Shown here: positions 55,691 through 64,000 of the stretch, one piece after another | Layout of the letters: each line of letters begins with the position of its first letter | Numbering within the stretch: the first letter of the stretch is position 1 | DNA from: Inia geoffrensis | Taxonomy: Eukaryota > Chordata > Mammalia > Artiodactyla > Iniidae | Reading direction: 5' to 3' | DNA: 64,000 nt | Assembly: GCA_036417435.1 (NCBI GenBank) | Contig: CM070899.1 | Location: 563,001-627,000 of the forward strand | The notes under the pieces: generated by a model | Database searches by the model: none | Seen by the model: the letters and a program-made list of their open reading frames with translations, nothing else | Told to the model about the DNA's origin: nothing | Translations under genes and position numbers: made by a program

Positions 55691-58600
55691 CTGGAGGGAT
55701 ACACTGGTCAAGGAAGGAATGACATGTCAGATTAAAGTGTCATCTATCTCCCAGACTAAGAAATACAGTGTACTCCCAACCAGAATTCCAGCTGGGTTGG
55801 TTTTGTTCATTTCTTTGTTTGTTTGTGAGATCCATTTACAGCTTAGACCATTTTGAAAAATAAAAGCACAGGATGAGGGGTTTCAAGGGGACTGTCCCCC
55901 TGAACGTTAACACATACGCAAAACCATCACTGAAAAGGATGGTACTCATGCACAGACTACCAGACCCAAGGAATAGGAGAGCACTCAGAAACAGCCTGGT
56001 CGTTCCTAGGAACTTGGACTGCAATGAGTGTGGTGTCTTCAGGCAGCGGGAAAGCTTCTGAGATGGGTGGGAAACTGGCTTCTTCTGTGGAGAACCTCAG
56101 CCTGGTTTTCTACTCCACACCATATGCACGGTGAGTGGTGGTGGAGCCTGCTGGGATCAAACACTTACATCTGAAAGGCTAACTTTAAATACAGCTGAAA
56201 GGAAATGGACCAGCAAGGCTGGCGGAGCACAGGAACAGCAACAGCCTGGTGGGATGTATGTCCACCCAGAACTTCAGAATGTGACCTTGTCTGGATATAG
56301 GGTCTCTGCAAATGTAATTAGGTTAAGGACCTTGGGATTAGATCACACTAGATTTCAGAAGCATTGTTAAGTCCAGTGACTTATAACAGGAGAAGACGAC
56401 ACACGGGGCAGATGGCCATGTGGAGATGGAGGAAAGATTGGAGTGATGTCAGTAGCCAGCAGGGGCTGGAAGAGGCAGGAAGGACCCTTCCCTGGAGCCT
56501 TCAGGGCAGCTTGGCACTGCCAACACCTTGTTTTTGGATTTCTTGCCTTCCAGAATGTGAGAGTCCACTTCTGTGGTTTTAAGCCACTAAGTTTGTGGGC
56601 CTTTGTGACTGCAGCCACAGGAAGCTCACACGGCAGCCTCCAAACGTGCAAGCTGCAGGGTAAATAGCTGATCAATCTGCCACGTGGAAATCAAGAATTT
56701 CTGTTAAAGGAGGACTCAATAAGCAGCATTAACAACCAGGGGGTTGACCAGGAGAGGTTTATCCCAAGGTTAAAACTAGCAAGGGGCAAGCACCTAGAGA
56801 TGACTGCCTTGCAAATTCCCAGGAAATCGCCAAGAATAGCTTCAGAAAGCAGGATGAGATCAGAGACAGACGTCCAAATGTCTCCCAAGTCTCTGAAGAG
56901 ATACTCCAGCTCATTAGTAATGGGAGCATTTAAATTGGAAGAGAGGCAACGCACTGCACACTTCAGAGAGTGTAATGACAGCATCCTTGCTGGGAAGGCA
57001 GGCACGGAGCTGGGGAAGCAGGGCCTCCCTGGGGTGGAGGACGTCTGGAGGCCTGGGTGGTGGTGGGCCAGCCCCAAGAGGGAGCGGGCAGCAGTGGAGC
57101 CAGGCCTGCCCTGGGGGAAGGAAGCCGGGGAGGGGGGATTGAAGCATCTTTGGGCCCATGTTTGGGGCCACAACCAAGGGCAACAAGGGGGTCAGCTGGT
57201 CTCACTGTCCAGGAGAACTCTGGGTCCTAGGCCCCACCATGGGTACCGAGGGCAGTGAGCCCCTGGCCGAACCTCAGGGATCTGGAGGCTAGCGCTGCCG
57301 CCCAGTTAGTGTCCTGGTCAGGAAAGGTCGAAGAAACATCTGCAGCTTGGCCTCCCCTCCAAGCAACCCACTGGCCGGAGCCAGCACTGGCCCCTGTCTA
57401 CCCCACAGGCCCTTACACGGAGGCCCAGCCTCAGAGGGCCCTCACACTGCCTTGGCTGAAGGCCCACCCGTCCCAGGCTGTCTGGCCAGGTCCCATCTAA
57501 CTTCCTGCAGCTGAGCAGGCACAGGAGTGAGTCTCCTCCAGCACCAAGGGACACATCACCCCTACCCTCCCTGCCCCTGCGCCAGCAGCCCAGTGGCTCC
57601 TGGGGTGCTGGGGTAGAGCTGGGGGAGGAGCCGGCTGGGCACGAGGCCTCAGCCTTGAACGCCCACAGCTGGGCAGGAAGCGCAGGGGGTGCCGGGCCAA
57701 GCCCCCAGCCCCACACACTCACACTGTACAGGCCGCAGGGCTGGGTACCACCTGGCAGAAGGCTCCCCGGTGGGGCTCTGCCTGCCCTGTGGTTTCTCTC
57801 AGAACCTTGAGTCCTTCCAGGGAACTCGGCGTTCCCCTTGCACCTGCCATGCAGCATCTGTCCCTGGGGCCAAGGGTGGGGCGGGACAGACCAGGACAAT
57901 CTGTCCTGGGGGCCTCGGGGCCCTGGCTCTGCACACAGGGCCCCTCCCCAGCCATCCAGCAGCCCCTCTTGGGTCTTTCAAGAGGCCCGGACACTCCTCT
58001 GAGCCTGCAGGCCTGACAGCTCATCTCTGCACAGCCTCCCTGCATGCAGACCAGCGGCCCTGGGTGTCCTGGGCCCATGGGACGTGGTCCTGCTGTCTCC
58101 CTCTCCAAAGACTGCATGTCACCTCCCAGGAGCCCATGCTGATGAGCTAGCTTGCAAGTTCTCGTGGCCTCCCCTGTGTGTGCACCTGGGCCTTTGGGGG
58201 GTTCCAGGGACACACCGGCCTGCAGAACACGTCCACAGCATGGAGGCAAGGCCAAGACTCAGCACATCATCTGGCTCAACACGTACCAGTGGAGCGTCGA
58301 TGGTAGACTGGCTGCCCTGAAAGACCAGAGTCGAATGCTGTGGGCACCTCTACAAAGGTCACTCTGTGGTCCCCACACCTTGATGGACAGCAACGGCACA
58401 GGGTGGCATGGTACACCCCAGGGTCTGGTGGCTGTAGAGGCCTTGCCGAGCCACTGGCCAAGCTCACAGCCATGTCCCGCCTCCTGACAGGCCCCTGCCA
58501 GCCCTTGCTGGCCATGCAGCCCAGTCGCAGCCCCGATGGGAGCCCAGCTGCAGGACAGCAATTGGGAGGTTGGCTCGCAGACAGCGGGTGAGACTGCCGG

Positions 58601-58975
58601 CCAGCAGGGTGCCCAGGAAGCCACCAGAGGACCAGCACCTGCCTACACCCAGCTGGATCCACAGCCTCTCACACTCGTACCCAGGGCCGCCCCACCGGGC
58701 CGGCCCCCAGACCGCTGCTCAGAAAGCCCTGCGCTCCGCCGCAGGCACCTAGGCCATGCGGGCCTCAACTTCTCAAGCACAAAACGGCCAGGACCATCCC
58801 TCATGGGCTGCCTCGGGGGCAGTGGTGGTGGTGCCTGGTGCCCTCTCCCTTCCCAGGCCGTTGTGGTGATCACAGTGTGTGCCGGCTGCTCACCAAGTCA
58901 GCCCGTGGCATCAAGGGAGAGGTCACGAGCCGGGTGGCAGAGGCTGGGGAAGAGGTCACAGAGAGGAGCCTCACC
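55691..58975 (+). other. Intergenic sequence upstream of IGHE control region
   Basis: 56,270-56,660 holds an old interspersed repeat ('gtgaccttgtctggatatag', 'cagaatgtgagagtcca'). The rest is increasingly GC-rich. ORFs on both strands are short and unsupported. No gene is called. Confidence 0.45.
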
Positions 58976-59100
58976 TGAGACCGGCCGTCGCTGGGTCGAC
59001 TTCCCGAGAACAGAGAGAGAGAAGGGAACTTCCAGGGCTGCCGAGGCCCCTGGGGGTTCCCACCCCATTTTTAGCTGAGAGCACTGAGGCAGAGCTCGCC
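58976..59100 (+). promoter_or_regulatory. Candidate I-epsilon germline promoter
   Basis: Contains a STAT6-type site TTCCCGAGAA (TTC-N4-GAA) at 59,001-59,010, an NF-kB-type GGGAACTTCC at 59,024-59,033 and a second NF-kB-type GGGGGTTCCC at 59,052-59,061. A STAT6 plus paired NF-kB arrangement ~0.6 kb upstream of the switch repeats is the known layout of the IL-4/CD40-responsive I-epsilon promoter. No TATA box or start site was established; the I exon presumably lies within ~59,080-59,640. Confidence 0.72.
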
Positions 59101-59640
59101 CCCCTGCCCCGCCCTGCCCCAGGCCCTATAGTCTGGACATAAAAATAACAGCAATGCTTCCTAACGACTCACCTCATCTGGGAGCCTATCCTGGGAGCCT
59201 GCAGAGAGCCACCGCTGGCCAGATGGGCCACACCAGCCACGGGCACCTGACAGAAGACCCCAGCCCCTCAGGCACCCCGCCGCTGGAGCTGCCCAGACCA
59301 CTGCTGGGAGAAGACACCTGGACTGCCCGCCCAGTGGGGACCCAGCTTCTGGGTCACTGCTTGCCTTGCAGCTGTCCCTCCCCTGCATGGGGACACAGGG
59401 AAGTAAGAAAACGCTCGAAGCCGACCTGGAGAAGACCAAGGAGCCGAGAATCTCAGACAGGTCAGGGCCAGGGCAAGAATCACACACAGGGCCTGGACCT
59501 CGGGCTGAGTGTGGATCTGCCTACAGCCAGTAGAAATGGTGACGGCCAGCCCAGGGTCGGGGGGAAGCAGTGGGTGTCAGTCCCTAGGCCGGCCAACATG
59601 GCAGGCAGGCCTGGGCCCACATCGTCTGGCCTGAGCTGGA
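59101..59640 (+). other. Probable I-epsilon exon and flanking intron
   Basis: Lies between the candidate promoter and S-epsilon. An I exon is expected here by analogy, but its donor was not identified. Confidence 0.35.
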
Positions 59641-60960
59641 CTGGCCTGAGCCAGCCTGACTAGGGTAGGCCAGGCAGGGCTGGGCTGGGCCAAGTTTGGC
59701 TTGAGTGGATGGAGTTATGTGGAGGCAGATGAGCTATCCCAGCCTCAGCTGGGCCACACTGGCCAGAAGGGCTGTCCTCAGCCATGCGGGACCGTGCACT
59801 GAGCTAAAGTGAGCTGGGCTGTCGTGGACCAGGCTGCTTCGGATAGACAGGGAGGGAGCAGGCTGGCCCAGCTGAGCAGAGCTCAGGACTCAGCCTTCCT
59901 AGGCCGGCTCAGCTGGGCTGTCCTCAGGTGAACTAGGCGGACCTGGACTCTGCTGGACTGAGCTGGGCTGTCAGAAGAAACTGGGCTCAGCTGAGTGGGG
60001 CCCAACTTGCGTAGTTAGGTGGGATAAAAGGGGCAATCTGGGCTCACCTGGGCTGAATGCGCTGGGCTGGGCTCTTCTCTGCTGAGCTTGCCTACCCCGG
60101 AGGGGTGGGGCAGAGCTAGGGTTGGCTGAGCTGAGCTGCGCTGAACTAGGCTGAGATGGGCTGAGCTGGGTTAAACTAGGCTGAACTGGGCTGAGCTGGT
60201 CTGAACTGAGATTAACTGGGATGAGCAGGGATGAACTGGGTTGAACTGGGCTTGGTTGAGTTGGGCTGAACTGGGTGGAACTGGGCTGAGCTGAGCTGAA
60301 CTGGGTTGAACTGGGCTGAGCTGAACTGAGTTGAACTGGGCTGAGCTGAGCTGAACTGGGCTGAACTGAGCTGAACTGGGCTGAACTGGGCTAAGGTGGG
60401 CTGAACTAGGCTGAACTGAGCTGAACTGGGCTGAACTGGGCTAAGGTGGGCTGAACTGGGCTGAACTGAGCTGAACTGGGTTAGGTATGGCTGGGCTGAG
60501 CTGGGCTGAGCTGGGCTGACCTGGGCTGAACTGGGTTAGGCTGGGCTGGGCTGAGCTGGGCTGAGCTGGGCTGGGCTGAGCTGAGTAGGGCTACATTGGG
60601 TTGAACTGGGCTGGACTGGGCTGGGCTGAGCTGGATTAACTGGGTGGAGTGGGCTGTGGGGTCATCCTGGCAAGCTTTGCTCAGTCAGCTAAACTGAACT
60701 AAAATGAACCACGTGGACGCAGCTCAGATGAGCTCTTTTGCTTGAGATGGGGCGTCAGGGACTGAAGCGGGCCAGGCTGGATCAAGGCAGGCTGCTCTGG
60801 GCTGCTCTGGGCTGCTCTGGGCTGAGCTGGGCTGCTCTGGGCTGCTCTGGGCTGAGCTGGGCTGAGCTGGGGTGAACTGGGCTGAACTGGGCTGAGCTGG
60901 GCTGCTCTGGGCTGCTCTGGGCTGAGCTGGGCTGAGCTGGGCTGAACTGGGCTGAGCCGA
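59640..60960 (+). repeat. S-epsilon switch region
   Basis: Tandem GGGCTGAGCT/GGGCTGAACT pentamer-based repeats, densest at 60,060-60,660 and 60,775-60,960. The second block is a GGGCTGCTCT/GGGCTGAGCT variant. They are G-rich on the + strand, with many AGCT sites, and more like S-mu-type repeats than the 68-bp S-gamma units. Flanks from 59,640 are degenerate versions. Confidence 0.93.
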
Positions 60961-62167
60961 CTTGAAATGCGCAGGACTCGTTAGGGGTGCTGGGCTGCAC
61001 TTGCGAGCTGCTTTGTCTCAGCTGGTCTCAGCTGTCCTGACACACGGTCATCTGGGCTGTGCTCAGCTGGGCTATAGCCGGCAGAATAGAGTAAGGTGGA
61101 GGAGCCAAGCTGGGATGCAGAGCCGGAATGGGCTGGGGGCTGGAGCTCCAAGGCCAGGGGACGTGCAGACAGGCCCGGCAACCAGAGGAGCCTGAGAAGG
61201 GCTGAGGAGGGGGACTGAGGAGGGCTCTGAGGGATCTTTGTCCTCTCTCCAAGGGGCCTGTAATCGGGCTCCCCTGGGGGGTCGGCAGGGTGGGTAGGGC
61301 ACCAGGGGGCCTGGGCTGGTCAGCCGAAGGATGGGGTGAAGGGGCAGCCATGGCACAGCAGCTCAGGGACCTGAAGACCCACGGCTGCAGGAAGCAGGGA
61401 CCCAGAGGGTGGCAGGTGGATCTGCCCACAGCAGGCCCACAGGGACTTTGGAGTGGGGTGGGGACACAAGGTGATTCCTGGGAAGTGGGGTCCTGTGGAT
61501 CCCCAGGCCCTTATGAGGTCTTTGGTTTGGAGCAGAAGGGCCAGCTTGACGGTTCCTGGGGGTCTCCCTGATCCCCGATGGGGGTCTGAGTTAGGGTTAG
61601 GAGTGGGAAAGCAGCTTGGTGATCCTGGGGGCCTCTGTGTCCCAGGCCTGTGTTCCCAGGGCTATGGGTGGGGCAGAGGGGACAGACTGGTGGCTACTGA
61701 GGTTCTCAGGGTCCCTGATCTCCAATGGGAGTCTATGAGTGGGGGCAGAAGAGTAGCCTGGTAACTCCTGGGCCGGGGGGGGGGGGGTTCTCCCTGGGTC
61801 CCCGGGTGCCGACAGAGGGCTATGGGCTCTGAACCTCCACCTCAGGGAGTGGGTTAGCACCTCCACTCAGGAGCCCCGTGTCCACCCACTTGGGGCTGAG
61901 GGCAGGAGTCCTGGCCAAGGGCGGTGACAGCCACTGCTTCTGCAGGGGCACAAGGATTCGCTGGAGGGCATCCCTAGTGGAATCAGGAGGTGAGGAAAGG
62001 ACCCAGGAGGAACCGTCTGTCCCCCAAAGCTGCAGCACAGTCCCGGTGTTCCCTGCACTGGACCTCCCACCTCCACACCACAGCCCACCCTCCAAAGCCA
62101 GCAGTTAGCCTGGCACATACGGGTGCCGGTCCTGAGGCCAGCATTGACCCCCGTCCTGTCCCCACAG
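60961..62167 (+). other. S-epsilon to CH1 intervening sequence
   Basis: No exon. 61,480-61,830 shows degenerate repetition of segments such as 'cctggtaactcctgg', 'tggtgatcctggggg' and 'gggagtctatgagtgggg'. A run of about 14 G lies near 61,775-61,788. The CH1 acceptor is ccccacag at 62,167. Confidence 0.6.
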
Positions 62168-62467
62168 CCTCCATCCGCGGCCCATCCGTCTACCCCTTGC
62201 GCTCCTGTTGCACAAGTGTTACCAATGCCACCTCTATGACGCTGGGCTGCCTGGTCACGGGCTACTTCCCGGGGCCAGTGACCGTGACCTGGGACACAGA
62301 ATCCCTGAACAGGAGCACACTGACCTTCCCTGCCATCCAAAACTTGAACCCCAGCCTCTACACCACCAGCAGCCAGGTGACAGTCTTGGGCAAGTGGTCC
62401 AAGCAGAAGTTCACCTGCAGCGTGGCCCATGCTGCGTCCAACACCACCACCACTAAGGCCGTCACTG
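62168..62467 (+). CDS. IGHE: IGHE CH1 exon
   Basis: 300 bp, reading ASIRGPSVYPLRSCCTSVTN. The domain Cys pair is in TLGCLVTGYFP and FTCSVAHAAS; adjacent cysteines (SCC) near the N-terminus are candidates for the light-chain and intradomain bonds. Sequons are TNATS, LNRST and SNTTT. The donor is g|gtgagc at 62,467/62,468. Confidence 0.95.
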
Positions 62468-62592
62468 GTGAGCCAGGCCTGGGCAGCCCGCGAGACAGCC
62501 AGAGGGGGAGGGGGAGGCCGGGAGGCAGGGACAGGGAGGAAGGGCTGGGGGCTCAGAGAGGCCAGCCCCACTCCTGCTGCCTCTGCCGCCAG

Positions 62593-62916
62593 GGTGCACC
62601 AAGAACTTCACCGACCCCACCGTGAAACTCTTTTACTCCTCCTGCGACCCCCGTGGCGACACCCATACCACCATCCAGCTCCTGTGCTTCATCTCTGGCT
62701 ACACCCCAGGCAAAATCAAGGTCACCTGGTTGGTGGATGGGCGTGAGGCCACAGACGTGTTCCCACACACCGGCCCCGAAAGGGTGGAGGGCAAACTGGC
62801 CTCCACCTCTAGCGAGCTCAACATCACGCAGGGCCAGTGGGTGTCCCAACTCACCTACACCTGCCGGGTCACCTATTATGGCTTCACCTACGACAACCAC
62901 GCCCGCAGGTGCACAG
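62593..62916 (+). CDS. IGHE: IGHE CH2 exon
   Basis: 324 bp, starting GCTKNFTDPTVKLFYSSCDP. The first Cys and the Cys in the last residues (ARRCT) fit the inter-heavy-chain disulfides of IgE CH2. The domain pair is LLCFISGYTP and YTCRVTYYGF. Sequons are NFT and NIT. Donor g|gtatgg. Confidence 0.95.
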
Positions 62917-63005
62917 GTATGGCCCTCGCCCACGCCAACACCCAGCCGCTGGGGATTCAGAGAGGAGGGCAGACTCAGCCTCACTCAGCCCCTTCCCACA
63001 CACAG

Positions 63006-63329
63006 CCGAGTCCGAGCCCCGTGGCGTGAGCGCCTACCTGAGCCCACCCACACCCCTCGACCTGTACGTCAACAAGTCACCCAAGATCACCTGCCTGGTG
63101 GTGGACCTGGCCAGCACAAAGGACATTACACTGACCTGGTCCAGGGAGAACAAGGATCCAGTGTATCCAGACCCGCTCGTCATCACGTCTCAGTTCAACG
63201 GGACAGTCACTGTCACGTCCACCCTGCCGGTGGACGTCAATGACTGGCTTAAGGGCGAGACCTACTACTGCAAAGTGACCCACCCACACCTACCCAAGGA
63301 GATCCTGCGCTCCATCTCCAAGGGCTCTG
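63006..63329 (+). CDS. IGHE: IGHE CH3 exon
   Basis: 324 bp, starting AESEPRGVSAYLSPPTPLDL, the region that binds Fc-epsilon-RI in other mammals. The FNGT sequon (within ITSQFNGTVTVTS) is at the conserved Asn of the Fc cavity. Cys pair ITCLVVDLA and YYCKVTHPHL. Donor g|gtgagc. Confidence 0.95.
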
Positions 63330-63401
63330 GTGAGCCGCAGGCTGAGGGGAGGTGGGCAGGCCCCCCAGGTGGAGCCTGGCTGACCGCACACCTGTCTGCA
63401 G

Positions 63402-63751
63402 GCACACGTATGATTCCCAAGGTCTACGTGTTCCCGCCACCCAAGGAGGAGCTCAACACCAAGGACAAGGTCACCCTCACCTGCCTGATCCAGGACTTCT
63501 TCCCCGCGGACATCTCCGTGTGGTGGCTGCGGAACGGTACCCTGATGCAGGCAGACCAGCACACCAACACGCAGCCCCACAAGGTCCGCAGTCCCACCCC
63601 CGGCTTCTCTGCCTACTTCATCTACAGCCACCTGGTGGTCAGGTGGGCCGACTGGGAGCAGAAGAGCGAATTCACCTGCCAAGTGGCACACGAGGCGCTG
63701 CCCGACTCAAAGACGCTCAAGAGATCGATGTCCATCGACCTTGGTAAATGA
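63402..63751 (+). CDS. IGHE: IGHE CH4 exon and secreted tail
   Basis: 350 bp with TGA at 63,749-63,751. It starts GTRMIPKVYVFPPPKEELN, with Cys pair LTCLIQDFFP and FTCQVAHEAL and a further sequon RNGTL. It ends SMSIDLGK. The ctt-g|gtaaat sequence retains a membrane-form donor. Confidence 0.95.
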
Positions 63752-63836
63752 TGCCTGACCTCCCCTCTCCCCCCATCCCAGGGCTCCATCCTGCTGGGGT
63801 GGGGGAGGGGGCCAGCCAGACCTTCCGTCCATTGTC

Positions 63837-63842
63837 AATAAA
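63837..63842 (+). promoter_or_regulatory. Polyadenylation signal, secreted IGHE
   Basis: AATAAA in 'attgtcaataaacactcc', 86 bp after the stop. Confidence 0.9.
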
Positions 63843-64000
63843 CACTCCAGTGCCTGCTCAGAGCCCTGGGCGTGCCCATCCTTGGGGAGCTGTGGGGCAG
63901 GGAGCGGTGTCTTGGCACAGAGGAAAGGGAGGCACAGGGTGGGGGCCAGGGCTGAGGCACGGCTCCATCCAGCATCGCCGTCTGTGTCAGAGGGCCTCCC
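63843..64000 (+). other. IGHE CH4-membrane intron, truncated by window
   Basis: The sequence downstream of the secreted polyadenylation site runs to the window edge; IGHE M1/M2 are expected further right. Confidence 0.6.

Larger units (their letters stand above)
62168..63751 (+). other. IGHE: IGHE constant gene, CH1-CH4 (secreted form)
   Basis: Immunoglobulin epsilon constant gene. Exons are CH1 62,168-62,467, CH2 62,593-62,916, CH3 63,006-63,329 and CH4 63,402-63,751. There are four Ig domains and no hinge exon, with CH2 replacing the hinge as in all mammalian IgE. All frames are open and junctions are phase 1. It has several N-glycosylation sequons (NAT, NRS, NTT in CH1; NFT, NIT in CH2; NGT in CH3; NGT in CH4). 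The CH3 NGT matches the conserved high-mannose site near the Fc-epsilon-RI interface. The secreted protein ends Leu-Gly-Lys-stop, with a donor inside those codons for membrane splicing. Membrane exons are not in the window. Confidence 0.96.

Overview
This window is part of a mammalian immunoglobulin heavy-chain constant-region (IGHC) locus, read in transcriptional orientation on the + strand. The host is almost certainly a cetacean. The region holds many tRNA-Glu-derived CHR-type SINEs (roughly 200-bp units with a 'cttccctggtggcgcagtgg' head), a SINE group of whales and relatives. Two Cgamma genes also fit what has been described for dolphin. I cannot name the species from sequence alone.

Layout: 1-400 is retroviral-LTR-like sequence. 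400-3120 is the upstream and candidate I-gamma region of the first gamma gene. 3125-6750 is a long S-gamma switch region of ~68-bp repeats. 8134-9713 holds CH1, hinge, CH2 and CH3 of the first IGHG, and 11156-14386 holds its membrane exons M1 and M2, separated by a 3-kb intron almost filled by a decanucleotide minisatellite. 14387-18480 is 3' flank. From 18,490 the unit is duplicated: upstream block 18,497-19,775, then ~17.9 kb of retroelements (minus-strand L1, LTR/ERV remnant, near-complete plus-strand L1 with target-site duplications, SINEs). The gamma unit resumes at ~37,665 (candidate I-gamma, a shorter S-gamma at 39,136-40,140, second IGHG at 41,536-43,084, M1/M2 at 44,528-45,161), with a 3' flank nearly identical to copy 1 up to ~48,345. 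48,345-58,900 is non-genic, with old L1 fragments, SINEs and a GATA microsatellite. 58,980-59,080 looks like the I-epsilon germline promoter (STAT6-type and two NF-kB-type sites). 59,640-60,960 is S-epsilon. 62,168-63,751 is IGHE (CH1-CH4, secreted end). IGHE membrane exons and IGHA would lie beyond the right edge.

How it works together: each constant gene is preceded by its own switch region, and a germline promoter/I exon is expected or visible upstream. Cytokine-induced germline transcription across the G-rich non-template strand exposes AGCT-rich repeats to AID, and class switching joins an upstream switch region to one of these. Secreted or membrane forms are chosen between the polyadenylation site after the last CH exon and splicing from a donor inside the terminal Gly codon to M1/M2.

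The most notable observations are structural: very different S-gamma and M1-M2 intron lengths between the gamma copies, mosaic CH1 divergence with hinges of different length, LTR-like sequence at the duplication edges, and a tRNA-Glu-like cloverleaf embedded in LTR-like repeats. No unknown protein-coding system was found; the very long ORFs at 11.2-14.4 kb are artefacts of the 10-bp repeat.
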